Shown piece by piece: positions 30,091-44,288 of a DNA stretch of 64,000 nt. Source of the DNA: Venturia oleaginea (taxonomy: Eukaryota; Ascomycota; Dothideomycetes; Venturiales; Venturiaceae). Position numbers and translations under genes: made by a program. Where the stretch lies: positions 1 through 64,000 of the forward strand of contig JABMLP010000044.1 of NCBI GenBank assembly GCA_013176395.1. The letters are read 5' to 3'. Under the pieces are notes generated by a model. The model was given only the letters and a program-made list of their open reading frames with translations. It did not search any database and had not been told where the DNA came from. The stretch's first letter is position 1. Every line of letters starts with the position of its first letter.

Positions 30091-30748
30091 GATGGAGAAT
30101 TGGAGATCTTTTGAGTTTGGAAGGACTGTGTGCAAAGAAGAAAAGTTCGAGTCTGGAAAAACGTGAGTATATATATCTACATCTATATATACACGCCTTT
30201 AACCCCTTTCAGTCACCCCATCCCACCCACCAGAACCTTCACCATCTCCCTCAAAAGACCATACCATCGACTCCGGAAACAATCCCCCTCGACAGAAAAT
30301 TCTAGAAAAGATTATTCTATACGATGAAGCCCAGCCCAGCCTCTTGGCCGCCCTTCTCAGAGCCTGAAAAGGAGAACTTCCCAAGGCAAACCGAGAAAAC
30401 AGTTCCCCATAAACCGGGCTGGTGTGTCATCCACCTACCTATCAGTCGGCACAATGACCATAAAGTCGCTCGATTCCAAAGCAAGCTTTGCAAAAGTCTC
30501 TCACGAGGAGATGGCCCCGTCATCCGGGGATCAACTGACTAGAGCCCACTCACTCGCCAAGACCCACCCCCAGATCGCGATACACACCGAGATAATAGTG
30601 GTCTAATCAAAAAGGAACAACGCCCCCACCAAACCTCATTAACAGATATGAGTTATCCTTATCCCTCCACCCGTCCCTCAGTTCAAAGCCGCCAAGATGG
30701 AACCACTGTCACCCCAGCCAAAAAATAAATACAACAAAAAATCCCCCC
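30091..30748. other. Intergenic region
   Basis: It holds the upstream region of the secreted-protein gene and the 3' flank of the permease gene. It is C-rich with TATATA repeats near 30168-30190. No gene is recognised. Confidence 0.5.
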
Positions 30749-32498
30749 TCACCTCCCCGTAACCCTCCTTTCCAAGATTCTTAGCAGAGGAAACGTAACA
30801 CCGCAAAAGACAAAAGTAAACCCGTGTCCAACATTAGCATCGCCCTTCCCAATCACCGACGCAACAGGTCCAACAAACCACCCAACCTTCATCCCCAAAA
30901 CCGCCCCCACAAACCCCGGCACAAACGCCCCAATAACAGCCCACCCAAACGGTAACAACGCAGGTTGATTCCAAGCATCCCAATTGTAACCAGCCCATCG
31001 ATTGCCCTTACCGCCTCGGAAGAAGATGTGTTCCTCTGCTACCACGACTAAGTGGATGATGGTCCAATACCCGATGATACTGAGGAAGGTTTGCAGCGCG
31101 TCCGCGAAGAATTTGGCAGCGAAGCAGCCAACTATAACGAGGATGATGCGGGGTATACGGACGGCCCATGGACCGAAGTTTTGAGCGTGCATTGCGAAGG
31201 AGTAGTTGTTTGGGATGTTATTCTACCATCCATCAGCGAGATCTCTCGTGGAACCAGAAGGGGCAGACTTACAGGAATGGCACTCAAAGCTGCAAAAGCC
31301 AGCAGCAATTTTCCGAATCCCCCTGCAGGTTCCAAGGCCAACTTCAGCGGTCCACCAACGCCTCCGGCTTTGAACGCTGCTTTCCGGATCAGATTCGTCT
31401 CGGCGCCGGTGTATAATGCCGCTCCCAAAGCTTGCACTAGGATAGTCGGGACAGCAATACCGATTTACGTCGCGACACCGATTTTCTACCTCGACGCCGT
31501 GAGAGGCATGTGCACGTTATAATCCGCAGCACAATTGATCCAAGTCACAGCAAAGGAAAAGATGACAGCCATAAAGCTTAACGCTGCGGCAGCGCCATTA
31601 GCACCAGTGGGTGATTTAATAGCATTACCGCTGAAATGCTTTGCACCTGTTCCCGCAGCGACACACCAGCAGATGAATGGTGGAATCCAGAGGAAATCGT
31701 CGAATTTGTGGATGGCTTGGAGGCCTAGCGCGCAGATGATCCAGACGACTGTGCATATGAGGATGACACCTGCCCACGTTGGCATTTTTCCATCGGAGAG
31801 GGCGTATAGAACTGAAGCGCCGGAGATGGAGTTGATGGCGTTCCAGCCTGTTGTTGAGACCATTGAGAATATGACTACGAGAAGGTTGCCCCAGTAGCCG
31901 AAGGAGTAGCGGCTATTGCGTTTTGGTCAGAAAGTATACTCTGTGAGACTTGAATGATTGTGCTTTCGGCTGGATGATTGACTACTTGAAGGAGTGGTTG
32001 TAGAAAGGACTTGCGAAAATGTAGTCATTCTTAATCCTGAGAGGCCGAATCCAGCCGTCCAAGCCGGAATGAGACAAGCAAGTACATTAACAACAACAAT
32101 GATAGCAAAGCAGTCCCAGAAAGCGATACCCATTGCGCCTCCAATCGTTCCGACATTCAGAGTTGCGACGGCCATGTTGGCACTCAACCTATCAGACTTT
32201 AGCATTCAATCCGTGAAACATGTCCAGATGAATTGCATATTGCCTTTCCCAGAAATCCTCGAGTTCGTGGAATACTCTCGGGCATCAGAACTTACCAAAA
32301 AGTACAAGCATTCCAAATCTTGGTCGAATTCTGTTGTCTTTCTTCCTCCGTAACCCTTTCAATCCCTCTCGTCTCAACGGATAGAAGAACGTTTTTACCC
32401 CACGAGCTGAGGGTTCGGGATGCAACGTTGCCTCTTTCAGATTCAGTAGAGGAAGTGCTGGCCTCCAAGTCTTGCGTTTTGTGTATGGACTTCTCCAT
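30749..32498 (-). pseudogene. NCS1-family purine/cytosine permease, two in-frame stops
   Basis: The pieces fit the fungal Fcy2/FcyB-type permease. Exon 1 (32296-32498) ends TKIWNACTF. Exon 2 from 32188 reads WLSANMAVATLNVGTIGGAM. Then come RYSFGYWGNLLVVIFS, GWNAINSISGASVLYALS and FAVTWINCAADYNVHMP. Next are IGIAVPTILVQALGAALYTG, AIPNNIPNNYSFAMHAQNFG and, at the end, GYWTIIHLVVVAEEHIFFR and LLPFGWAVIGA. Such proteins have about 12 membrane helices and import purines or cytosine with protons. Two stops (TAG and TAA, near 31479 and 31458) lie in one conserved stretch between ADYNVHMP and IGIAVPT. That stretch cannot be removed as an intron in phase. The junction before RYSFGYWG is also not clean. 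Most likely the gene is inactive. Confidence 0.75.
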
Positions 32499-33103
32499 TG
32501 TTGTGGTTCAGGTGAGGCCAACAGGGTAGAAATGATCAGAGAATCGCTGAGAAGCTGGGTTGTCAATACTCGATAGTTCAAAAAATCACATCATGCAGAC
32601 ATCCTATATATCTACATCTTGATGTCGCAATGGTGTTGAATTAATTGGTGAAGTCTTCGGTTTATCTCCTCTTCGGCTTGCCAGCGGTCGATAGAGCAGC
32701 GCGTGGGAGGACGGCCGATTGGATGGAAACTGGTGAAAGTCCATTTCAAGTCGCATCGTGAAGATCCACGACAATCGTATTTACAATCTTGCCTCTTCCG
32801 TGAGAAGTTGTTGCAGTGTGGGGAGTGAGGTTGGATAGTGAGCCGCGGGAAAAGGGTCCATCAGCCGGCGGAGATATGGCGGTACGCCGCGGTGACGGGC
32901 GAAGCCGCTCTGTAGCCTTGGGTAAGTAGTAACAGAAAGAAAAGATAGGACGAGTATAAGGTTCGCAATCGTCAAGCTTGATTGCGACATTCATCCCACG
33001 TCTTTTCATTCATTGGCGTTGAACATTTATATCAATTCGAGGTTGCCTTACCACGAGCCACTCACTTCCCAAAAACTTGAAGAGCCACGCCTCACTATTC
33101 ATA
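32499..33103. promoter_or_regulatory. Divergent promoter region with CGG-type palindromes
   Basis: This is 605 bp between the permease start and the arylsulfotransferase-like start. It contains CGGTACGCCG (CGG-N4-CCG) at 32880-32889, overlapping CCGCGG at 32887-32892, and GCCGGC nearby. Inverted CGG triplets are typical targets of Zn2Cys6 regulators, and such a gene lies at 34.5-36.5 kb. The functional link is an inference. Confidence 0.4.
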
Positions 33104-34367
33104 ATGGAGCAAAACTCGCTGATCCGAAGAGGCCTTGGCCTGCGAGGTGTCGAACACGATAAAGTTTCTCCTGGATATGCCTTGTATGCGCATTGGACTA
33201 GTCGTGGAATTGTGCGATTGGTATCAAATGACGGAAAGGAGGTTCATCGATGGGTAAGTATTCCCAACTTTGCAATCATTGTTATCGAGCTTGGCTGATG
33301 AACAATCACAGGATTTGCCATATCGCCCAGGCCGACATGCAAGAATTCTACCAAATGGAAATCTTGCATACAATGGTGTCCACCCTGATGCTCCGAGGCT
33401 GTACCCTATGTGGCAGAAGGTACGTTTCTCATGCAATCATCAACCAAGGGAGACTAAAGACTAAAACTTCAACCAGTATCGTGGCGGGGTGATGATGGAG
33501 GTTGCCCCATCAGGAAAAGTCGTTTCAGAATACCTCGATCCGCTGGCCCATCACGATCAAAACCAACTCGACGATGGCACCCTCCTCTACACCACTCTCG
33601 AACCCCTCACACCCGCCGAGCGTCTCACAGTCCGTGGCGGTATCCCGAACAGCGAAGCACCAGGAGGCCACATTTATGCCGACTGCATCAAACTTGTCAA
33701 CCCAAAGACGAGTACCGAATTATGGAAGTGGCGAGTGATCGATCACCTAGATCCCGAGATCTTCAAGCTACAGCCACACTATGCTCGTGAACATTGGCCT
33801 TTGATCAACTCTGTCAGCGTCTTGAAGGATGGAAACATTCTCGCCAGCTTGAGAAGCGTCAGTGCTGTCATCATCATTTCGAGAAAAACAGGAGAAGTGA
33901 TTTGGCATCTCGATTCAACTGTCGTGGCGCAACAACACTGCGCATCAGAAATGGAAGATGGAAGCATTCTTATCTTCGATAATGGCGCTTATCGCCACCA
34001 CGAGAGTGTCCAATACTCTCGCATCATACAAGTGTCGCGAGAGACGAAGGATGTTGTTTTGCAGTACCAAGACAAACTGTCCCCCATGGCCTTCTTCACG
34101 CCTTTTATGGGTGGTGCTCAGCGATTGAAGAATGGCAACACGTTTGTAACAGAAGCTGCATTCGGGAGGATGTTCGAAGTGACGAAAGAAGGCAAGATGG
34201 TATGGGAGTACATCAATCCTAACCTGGACACATACAAGGGCTTAGGTGCTCCGGAGTTGGAGGACATGGGCTTCGATTATCCGTCGAACGCGATCTTCAG
34301 AGCGTACAAGTACAGCCCTGAGCAAGTCCCATGGTTGAGCTTGCCAAGTCCAGCTGCGAGCCCGTAA
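33104..34367 (+). CDS. Arylsulfotransferase-like (ASST family) beta-propeller protein
   Basis: Three exons (33104-33253, 33312-33419, 33477-34367) join in phase to 382 residues. Repeated blade-like units with alternating DG and NGN motifs are seen: VHRWDLPYRPGRHARILPNG, GNLAYNG, LDDGTLLYTTLEP, HWPLINSVSVLKDGNILASL, IISRKTGEVIWHLD, EDGSILIFDNGAYRHHES and LKNGNTFVTEAAFGRMFEVT. These match the fungal arylsulfotransferase family, which in bacteria moves sulfate between phenols. No signal peptide is visible, so a cytosolic location is likely. The true substrate is unknown, and fungal members are often annotated only by domain. The gene converges on the Zn2Cys6 gene, leaving 139 bp between the ends. 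Confidence 0.8.
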
Positions 34368-34506
34368 AGCTGGCTGCGCATACGGCCGATGCAGTTTCTG
34401 GGTCGTTGCATTCATGGAGTTCATCAAGATCTGATGCTGACGGGCTAAAGTTATTGTCTCCAACGCAATCGAAAATAATTCATGACTCATCATCCTGCCA
34501 CCCAAA

Positions 34507-36458
34507 TCAAGTCAAGGGCCCCTGATAGAAAGGCCCCCAGTCTGGAATAAGATTGATGAAATCAGTCCCATCTGAAAAGTCTGTACCAAGAAGCTCCGGA
34601 AAGAATCGTGGAAGATCGTTCCCAAGCCACGAGACTGAGGGGTTCATCACCGTTGGTGACAATTGTTGAGGTTGTGCCTGAGGACGAAGCTTCTTGTGAA
34701 AGGCAGTCACGGTGTCGCCCAAGGTGTTTGCGGCATGGCAAGGAAGGCCAATCGAGTGAAACCACGTAACCAGATCTACAATCAAGTTATCCAGTAGGGC
34801 TATCTGTTGAGATGCAGCCAACTGCGCTTCATACAGGTGCAAGAGGCGACAGAGGGTGACAGCAGCAAACGCACACATATGGTATATGTGATCGCTAAGA
34901 TGTCGCATGCGCTCATGGGCGGTTTCCATGGCTCGGTGAATGATAGCGGCTGACAGACGGACCATCTCGGTGAGCAAGGAGTCCCGCACCCTTGCAGATC
35001 GAGCGTTCAAGGCTCGCTCGTAAGCAAGTAGCTGGGCGAAGTGGAAGCCCATATCGAGGAATTGAGATCTTGGCTGTTCTGGAAGAGGGTGAGCTGGGTG
35101 ACATTGATTGTGATGTGGAAGCGTACCGAGAACGAAATTCCAATCCTTCTTCCACTGAAACAATGCACTCTGAGCTTTGGGAAGATCCACCTGAGATGTG
35201 ATACATTGCTCGTAGATGATCCAGTACAAGTTGATCTCAGCGACCATCCTGGTCTCGAAGTTCGTGGCATGATCAGAGACTAAGACCCCGCGACATGAAT
35301 CAATTTGTCTGCGATCGATGGTAGATTTACGGCGTGTCCCCACACAATAGCTTGATACTTGTCAGATCCATCCGACATGCGGTGCTTGCAAGAGAGCTCA
35401 CTGTAGATGCACCAGGCATAAATGGTTCCACAGGCACCAGTTGTCGAGATTGCGCATGGTGTGTGATGCAGAGCCGGCTGTCGAAGTTATCGGGTCGAAG
35501 AGAGTTGTGCCACCACAATGCTGAAGCGCAAAGCCAGATAGAAGCCAACTGTCAATGCTTAATGGCACTTGCCCGACGGTTGTGGACCACATGCAAAGAA
35601 TAATGCATGCTTGGAAGAATTCTACGGGCTGTGGTGTCTTGAGAAGGGCCATTGATAACTGTTCTCTTGCGCGATCAAAGAGCTGGGGAGCCAAGTTTGC
35701 AGCTGCAGCTTGCGTTGTATGTCGGACAGATATCAAACAACATGCGCATATAAGTAGAGGAAATCTACGGACAGTAGCGAGCACAGCATCAATTGGGCTT
35801 ATCGGGTCAATTTTGACCCATCTGCCATAGTGCTCCTGGAAACTGGTGCATATGTGAGTGGGAAATGCGACGATGTAAGCGTCACACCCACATTTGCATC
35901 AATGCAGTAGCTTCCGACATGGAAAGCAAGCCTTCACTTATGACATCTCCTCGTTGATCTCCACGGCCAATCTCATGCCGTGTTCGTACTTCTTGGGGCG
36001 ACTGTGCCCCAGCGTCGGCCGCGAGATCTCTCAAAGCGTATATGGGTGCGACAATATCATCGGCCGGCGCCTCGTGGGATTCGACTCGCTGTGTAAGATT
36101 CGGGGTATGCGGTGTAACAGAATCGACAGGAGACTGCGCGATGGGTACCTCTCCAAAGCGATTTAACAGGGTGCTGACGGCGCGTTCGAGTCTGTCAAGT
36201 CTACGCCTTGTGGTTAGATGTTGAGCTTGATACCATGGCCATTTACACGTACCTATCATCTGTACCGCTCTTTGGTGTAGTCTTTCCAGGCGTGGGAGGA
36301 TTGAGCTCCGTATCGGCCAGGGAGCAGTTCAAATGCAAAGTATTGCATCGCAAACACGTTGCTCCCCTATGTTCCGAGGGATAACAGCGCGTCTTTTGCT
36401 TCCGACAAGCTGTACAAGCCTTTGAGGCGCGTCCGCGATCTGGTGGCATCCTCGGCAA
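34507..36458 (-). CDS. Zn2Cys6 (zinc-cluster) transcription factor
   Basis: Exon 1 (36253-36458) carries a binuclear zinc cluster of spacing CX2CX6CX9CX2CX6C, starting CTACRKQKTRC. A 46-nt intron (36207-36252) joins in frame to RRRLDRLERAVSTLLNRF, a coiled-coil dimer region. A further intron leads to FQEHYGRWVK, DPISPIDAVLATVRRFPLL and ACIILCMWSTTVGQ of the fungal-specific regulator middle domain. Another (ending TATCAAG) gives HYCVGTRRKSTIDRRQID. The protein has about 600 residues and a C-terminal region without a named domain. Such proteins are nuclear activators or repressors that bind paired CGG triplets. Nearby transporter and sulfotransferase-like genes are possible targets. It is intact as far as I can join it. 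Confidence 0.85.
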
Positions 36459-37095
36459 TGTGGTGTTGCTGCTTCGATCCGGCTCCCCTTGATCCTAGAA
36501 GCACATCTCTGTTGATATGTTATATTGATGCCATCTCGATAATGGCTCTATCTTTGGACGGGCCTATCTTTGGACGGGCCTATCTTTGGACGGCCATGAG
36601 CTTACTGATATATCCTACCGAGGCTTCCCTCTCTCCTTCACTGCAGCCAGCAACCAGCCTTCAGCCTCGCCAACAATAGTGGCTTGAAATAGTCGGCGAA
36701 CCAGCCAGCAAAATCTCCCCGTTCAGAATAAATCCACCCACCATCGTTCCCATCCTCTCATCCCACCTCAGCACCCGATACCGGTGCGCGTTCGGATCTT
36801 CGGATCAGCGGCAACCACTCAAAAGAAGGGTCCAGCAGGAACGGTTTGGCCCGTCTCACTGATGTGTGTGGTCCCTCAATACCTAGGTACGAGATTTTGG
36901 CTCCGGCTGTGCCAATGGTTGGTCGGAAGCCAATACGTTTGCATCACTTGATCCACGGTAAATGCTTGGCTACGACCAGGAAAAGAATCTGATAAGATCC
37001 TTCGATAACTTCACCCTCCATCCACCCTTCAACCCAATCAACTCTTGTCGCCAGCTGTCTGTCTCCTTTGAATACATTCTGGCTTGATCCAGTCG
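36459..37095. promoter_or_regulatory. Divergent promoter region, zinc-cluster regulator and MFS transporter
   Basis: This is 637 bp between the two start codons. It contains three head-to-tail copies of a 16-bp unit, TATCTTTGGACGGGCC, at 36549-36595 (the last copy one base short). The repeated unit sits about 100 bp upstream of the regulator's start and could be a bound site, though this is only a guess. Confidence 0.55.
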
Positions 37096-39515
37096 ATGAA
37101 TTACGGGACGATGGCTTCCCAAGCCAAAGAGCCAGGTTTCAAAATCCAAAACCCGGACATCGCCGAAGCCGAGCGAGCCAGATCCCTTGAAGCCAACGAG
37201 CACCCTTCTCTCGCCGATGCAAAAGAAAATGGGCCTGAACAAGCTGGGACCAAGAAGATTGAAGCCATTACCTCAAGCTGGAGCAAATGGGGACTCATAG
37301 TGGCATATATCTCGTAAGTCACGTGTCGAGCATTCTCAAGACAAGGCTGACGCGATTGTTCCTAGCCTGATGCTCATGGCCAATTCGACTTCGCTTGAAG
37401 TTCAAGTTACGAGTATTATGACGCCCTACGCTACAAGTGCTTACAGTGCTCATTCTTTGGTTTCAACTATCTCCGTAATACAAGGCGTGGTGAATTGTAA
37501 GTCTCTGCGCAATCATTGAAGCAACAACCCCTGCACAGCTGCGCCAGATGACTTCCATCAGCGTTAAGCCATTTCTAATTCTAGAATCCCCCATTTTTCA
37601 TTCATTTCCTCCAAAATATAAACTCACCGTTTTTATTACAATAAGCCAGAGAAATCCCACTAACAACCCCCAGCCGTCATCAAACCCCCAATGTCAAAAA
37701 TAGCCGACGTATTCGGCCGCTCCGAATCATTCTCCCTCGCGATCCTCCTCTACACAATCGGCTACATCCAGCAAGCCGCCTCAAACAACGTCCGCACCTT
37801 CGCCTCCGCCCAAATCTTCTACTCAGCCGGATCCCAAGGTCTCCAAATCCTCCAACAGATCTTCGCCGCCGATACGACAGACCTCCTTAACCGAGCTTTG
37901 TTTTCGACAATCTTCGATGTCCCGTTTCTGTGGACTGTGTGGGCTGGCGCACCGATTGCGCAGAGGATTTTACCGGCGTGGAGGTGGGGTTATGGGATTT
38001 GGGCTATTATTCTTCCGATTCTTTCGGCCCCTCTTCTGTTGACGTTGTTTTTGAATCAGCGGAAGGCGAAGAGGGCGGGACTTCTTCCTGTTTCGCCGTA
38101 TGAAGGGAAGAGTGTAGTCCAGGTGGTGAAGAGCCTGTGGTTTGACCTTGATTTATTTGGTCTGTTGCTTTTGGCTGCAGCTATCTCGCTGATTTTGCTA
38201 CCGTTGACACTGGCTCCACGAGCGAGCGGTGGCTGGACGAATGCTAGTATGATTGCTATGCTTGTCGTTGGAGGAGTTTGTCTTCTCGTCTTCCCCTTCT
38301 GGGAAAGAAGTAGTAAGCTCGCGCCGAAGGCCTTCTTTCCAAAAGATCTGTTCCAGAGTCGCACAGTTCTTGCTGGACTGGCTATTGGCTTCTTCTACTT
38401 CAGTAAGTCTTCTCTTAGATTTCCTCTGTTTCACCGCTTTCCGTACTCTACGGCTTCGGTTTGGGTATCAGCTGGGTCCATCTTCTTCAGGTACTTATCA
38501 AGGCGATGCCCTCCCAATCAACTACTCGATTAAAGATTGCCGGAAGGTCACAATCTTCACCAACTACGACAAGCAATCCCCACCAGTCTCGAATCCCCCT
38601 CCCTCAAACTCCCAAAACTAACATACACCCAGTGGCATTCTACCTCTCCGTCTTCCCCTACTTCTACAGCTACCTCCTAATCGTCCAAGGAAAATCCATA
38701 ACAGCAGCAGGCCACATAACCCAAGTCTTCTCCTTCACCTCCACAGTCTCCTCAATCATAATCTCCCTTCTCATAAAATACACAGCCCACTACAAATACT
38801 TCATCACCTTCGGCGCCTGCATCTACCTCGTCGGCATGGGCCTAATGTACCACTACCGCACCTACGGCGCAACAACAGGCACCCTAGTAGCCTGCCAAAT
38901 CGTCATCGGCATCGGCGGCGGCTGTCTAAACGTCCCCGCGCAACTCGGTGTCCAGGCCAGCGCGAACCATCAACAAGTCGCGGCCGCGACGGCTATTTTC
39001 CTGACGATGGTGGAGATTGGGGGTGCGTGTGGGAGTGCTGTTTCGGGCGCAATTTGGTCTTCTAATGTTCCGCGCAAATTGAGGTTGTATTTGCCGCCTG
39101 GGGTTCGGAATCAGAGTATGGCGATTTATGGGAATGTTACGCTTGCTAGTAGTGGGTGGGCTATGGGGACGCCGGAGAGGGAGGCTATTAATCGGGCGTA
39201 TCAGGAGACTATGAGTATTATTCTTACGGTGGCGGTTTGTGTTTCAGCGGTTTTGGTTCCATTGAGTTTTTGTATGGGGAATTATCGGTTGGATGAGGTG
39301 AGTTTTTTCTTCTTCTTCTTCTTTGTGGTCGGTTGACCGATTTAGTGGATGATGCTGATGATTTGTAGATGACGCAAGGTGTCAAGGGTAAAGTCATTGG
39401 TGGTGTTATCGACGAGACGGGGAGGGGTGAGAGCAACGGTAACAGTACCGGACCAATCGCGAGTGAGAACTCAAGGAATTATGGATCTTTCTGGGGTCGG
39501 TTGAAAAGGTCTTGA
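37096..39515 (+). CDS. MFS siderophore-iron transporter (Sit1/MirB type)
   Basis: Five exons (37096-37313, 37366-37496, 37674-38402, 38633-39297, 39369-39515) join in frame to 629 residues. Fourteen hydrophobic segments are expected; clear ones include GLIVAYISLMLMANSTSLEV and AILLYTIGYIQQAA. Family motifs include VIKPPMSKIADVFGRSESF, FASAQIFYSAGSQGLQILQQ, FYFMAFYLSVFPYFYSYLL and TQVFSFTSTVSSIIISLLIK. Members import iron-loaded siderophores at the plasma membrane or vesicles. A start at ATG 37111 is also possible. The 230-nt fourth intron is long but gives the expected FYFMAFYLS join. Iron control by a GATA factor is common in this family, but I did not identify sites. Confidence 0.9.
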
Positions 39516-40182
39516 GCCTGATTATGGGAGTGTGAAGACGTCGTGGAGGTATGTATTGACGATGTGCCTGCCTTGAGTCTAGCTTGGCTATCGCGACTCT
39601 GTTCCTCCGACGTGGGACAATGTACTTTTTTAAAAGGAAGAACAAACGTCGTGATGGAGGCCGGTTTATCAGCAGCATCATAAATGAAAATGGAAAAGAA
39701 AAATACATCTCTTATAAACACTAAAGTCTTTAACGCATAATCAACACTAAGCATCCGGCGTCCTAACACTCCCTCCTTCGATCGACGCCAAAGCACATTG
39801 AAATACCTGCGGTAAAGATACGATGAGGTATCCTAACATCAACTAAGCATGACTCTTTTACCAACCCTCAACGGAATCTACGTCCCTTGATGACTGGACC
39901 TTACTCGAGATAGAAAGATGGGCAGAAGTGATAATCTTGATTGATGGAATGTTGGGAGAAGGTAGTACAATGGCCTCTTACATTTATACTCGTGGGGAAT
40001 ACGAATTATGCGTTCCATTGTGATTTTCCAATTCTTATTTCTACTAGAGATGGATATCGATATCGATACCAATAAATCCCAGTAATGGTAAATGTAAAGA
40101 AAACATGGCCGATATCATCGAGTCGAGTCAATGTATACTCTTGAAGAAGAACGATAGCGCCAGAATTTTAGGTATGATAGTA
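39516..40182. other. Intergenic region
   Basis: This is the flank between the transporter gene and the Fot1-type element. AT-rich with no recognised gene. Confidence 0.5.
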
Positions 40183-41243
40183 ACGCGTTTCACCATTCAC
40201 TTGGCCACCCCACTCACTTGGCCACCCATCCAAAAAGTCTAATCCCTTCGTACAATTATCGCGATAATGTCAACACCAACCCCCGGATCGGCTTGCAAAG
40301 AGGCTAGATTACTTCTGTACGATATTCCTCGATCTACACTTCAGTCTCGTCTTCAAGGTGGTAAACCACGAAGCGAATCTAACCACCAAAAGAGAAAGTT
40401 ACAAATACATGAAGAGCAGGCTCTGGCTCAGTGGATCCTAGACCTTGATCGACGAGGATTTCCGCCCCAAATTATCGACGTACGACGAATGGCAAACGCT
40501 TTACTCGAAAAACGCGGTACGAATCCTCCACCGTCATTAGTCGGGAAGAACTGGGTATCCCGCTTCATCAACGCTCAGCCGGAGCTTTGTACGAAGTGGA
40601 ATCGTAAATTCCATTCACAGCGTGCAAAATGCGAAGATCCAGCGACAATCAACGCGTGGTTCCAGCGTGTTGAAGAGACGCCCTCACCACCAGGTACACC
40701 CCATGGAGTAGCGCCACAGTGGACGTCAGAAACTCCTCGTACGATAGCTCAGCTTGAGCAGCAGGCTCAGCTCGTCCGAAATCTTCTTCATCGCCAATCT
40801 CAGAGCCCAAGTAGTCAAGCAATTGGTCAACTCATCAAAGGATGTCAAGTCGCAATGAATTCAGCAGTAATACTTGCAGAAGAGAATAGGAAGCTTCGTA
40901 CAGAGAACCAACGACGAAAACAGAAGCAACAGTATCGTAGACGATATATTGCATATGGAGGCGTTTTACAAGCTCAACAGGGTCAGTTCTTGGTCGAGGG
41001 ATGCGAAAATAGCTCTGGAGATAGTGTTCAAGATCAGGAAGTCGTCGTACGACAGCGAGCATTACCAACATGTAGTGGCTGCGGTATTCAAGATCATAAG
41101 ATTGATCGATGCCCAAATACGTAAAGAATGTATTGTTAGAATTATTTTAATAAAAGCTGTATTGGTGGGAGGTTTACCGACTTGAGATTTAGTGGTTGGG
41201 GTGGCCAAGTGAGTGGGGTGGCCAAGTGAGTGGTGAAACACGT
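40183..41243 (+). mobile_element. 1,061-bp Fot1-type element lacking the DDE core
   Basis: The left end starts ACGCGTTTCACCATTCACTT and the right end is its close reverse complement, over about 45 bp. TA lies just outside on both sides (40181-40182 and 41244-41245). Each end carries two direct copies of TCACTTGGCCACCC, 17 bp apart. The interior holds one open frame, 40267-41124. The terminal repeats differ from those of the copies at 25-28.7 kb except for the outer ACG and TTTCACCA/TACCACCA type start. It is therefore a separate family of the same superfamily. Confidence 0.88.
40267..41124 (+). CDS. Transposase-derived DNA-binding protein without catalytic core
   Basis: This intact frame encodes 285 residues. 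The N-terminal part is the transposase DNA-binding region: a short HTH (YDIPRSTLQSRLQGG) and a CENP-B/Tc5-type HTH (HEEQALAQWILDLDRRGFPP, VGKNWVSRFINAQPELCTKW). After NAWFQRV, where a full transposase enters the DDE core, the frame passes directly to the C-terminal part, GTPHGVAPQWTSETP and AIGQLIKGCQVAMNSAVILA. It then has a basic coiled-coil helix (ENRKLRTENQRRKQKQQYRR) and a final zinc knuckle CX2CX4HX4C (CSGCGIQDHKIDRC). The related copy at 26.2 kb has QLIKGAELMLHQNALLVARN in the matching place. Neither the first, second nor third catalytic Asp motif is present. It could bind element ends without cutting, perhaps as a repressor, or be inert. Confidence 0.8.
   Translation: MSTPTPGSACKEARLLLYDIPRSTLQSRLQGGKPRSESNHQKRKLQIHEEQALAQWILDLDRRGFPPQIIDVRRMANALLEKRGTNPPPSLVGKNWVSRFINAQPELCTKWNRKFHSQRAKCEDPATINAWFQRVEETPSPPGTPHGVAPQWTSETPRTIAQLEQQAQLVRNLLHRQSQSPSSQAIGQLIKGCQVAMNSAVILAEENRKLRTENQRRKQKQQYRRRYIAYGGVLQAQQGQFLVEGCENSSGDSVQDQEVVVRQRALPTCSGCGIQDHKIDRCPNT

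Positions 41244-44288
<3,045 letters not shown>

Noticed and set aside
31458..31520. Intron removal of the two stops in the NCS1 gene (GTAGAA..CTAG)
   Set aside because: It breaks the downstream frame and would delete the conserved IGIAVPTIL segment.
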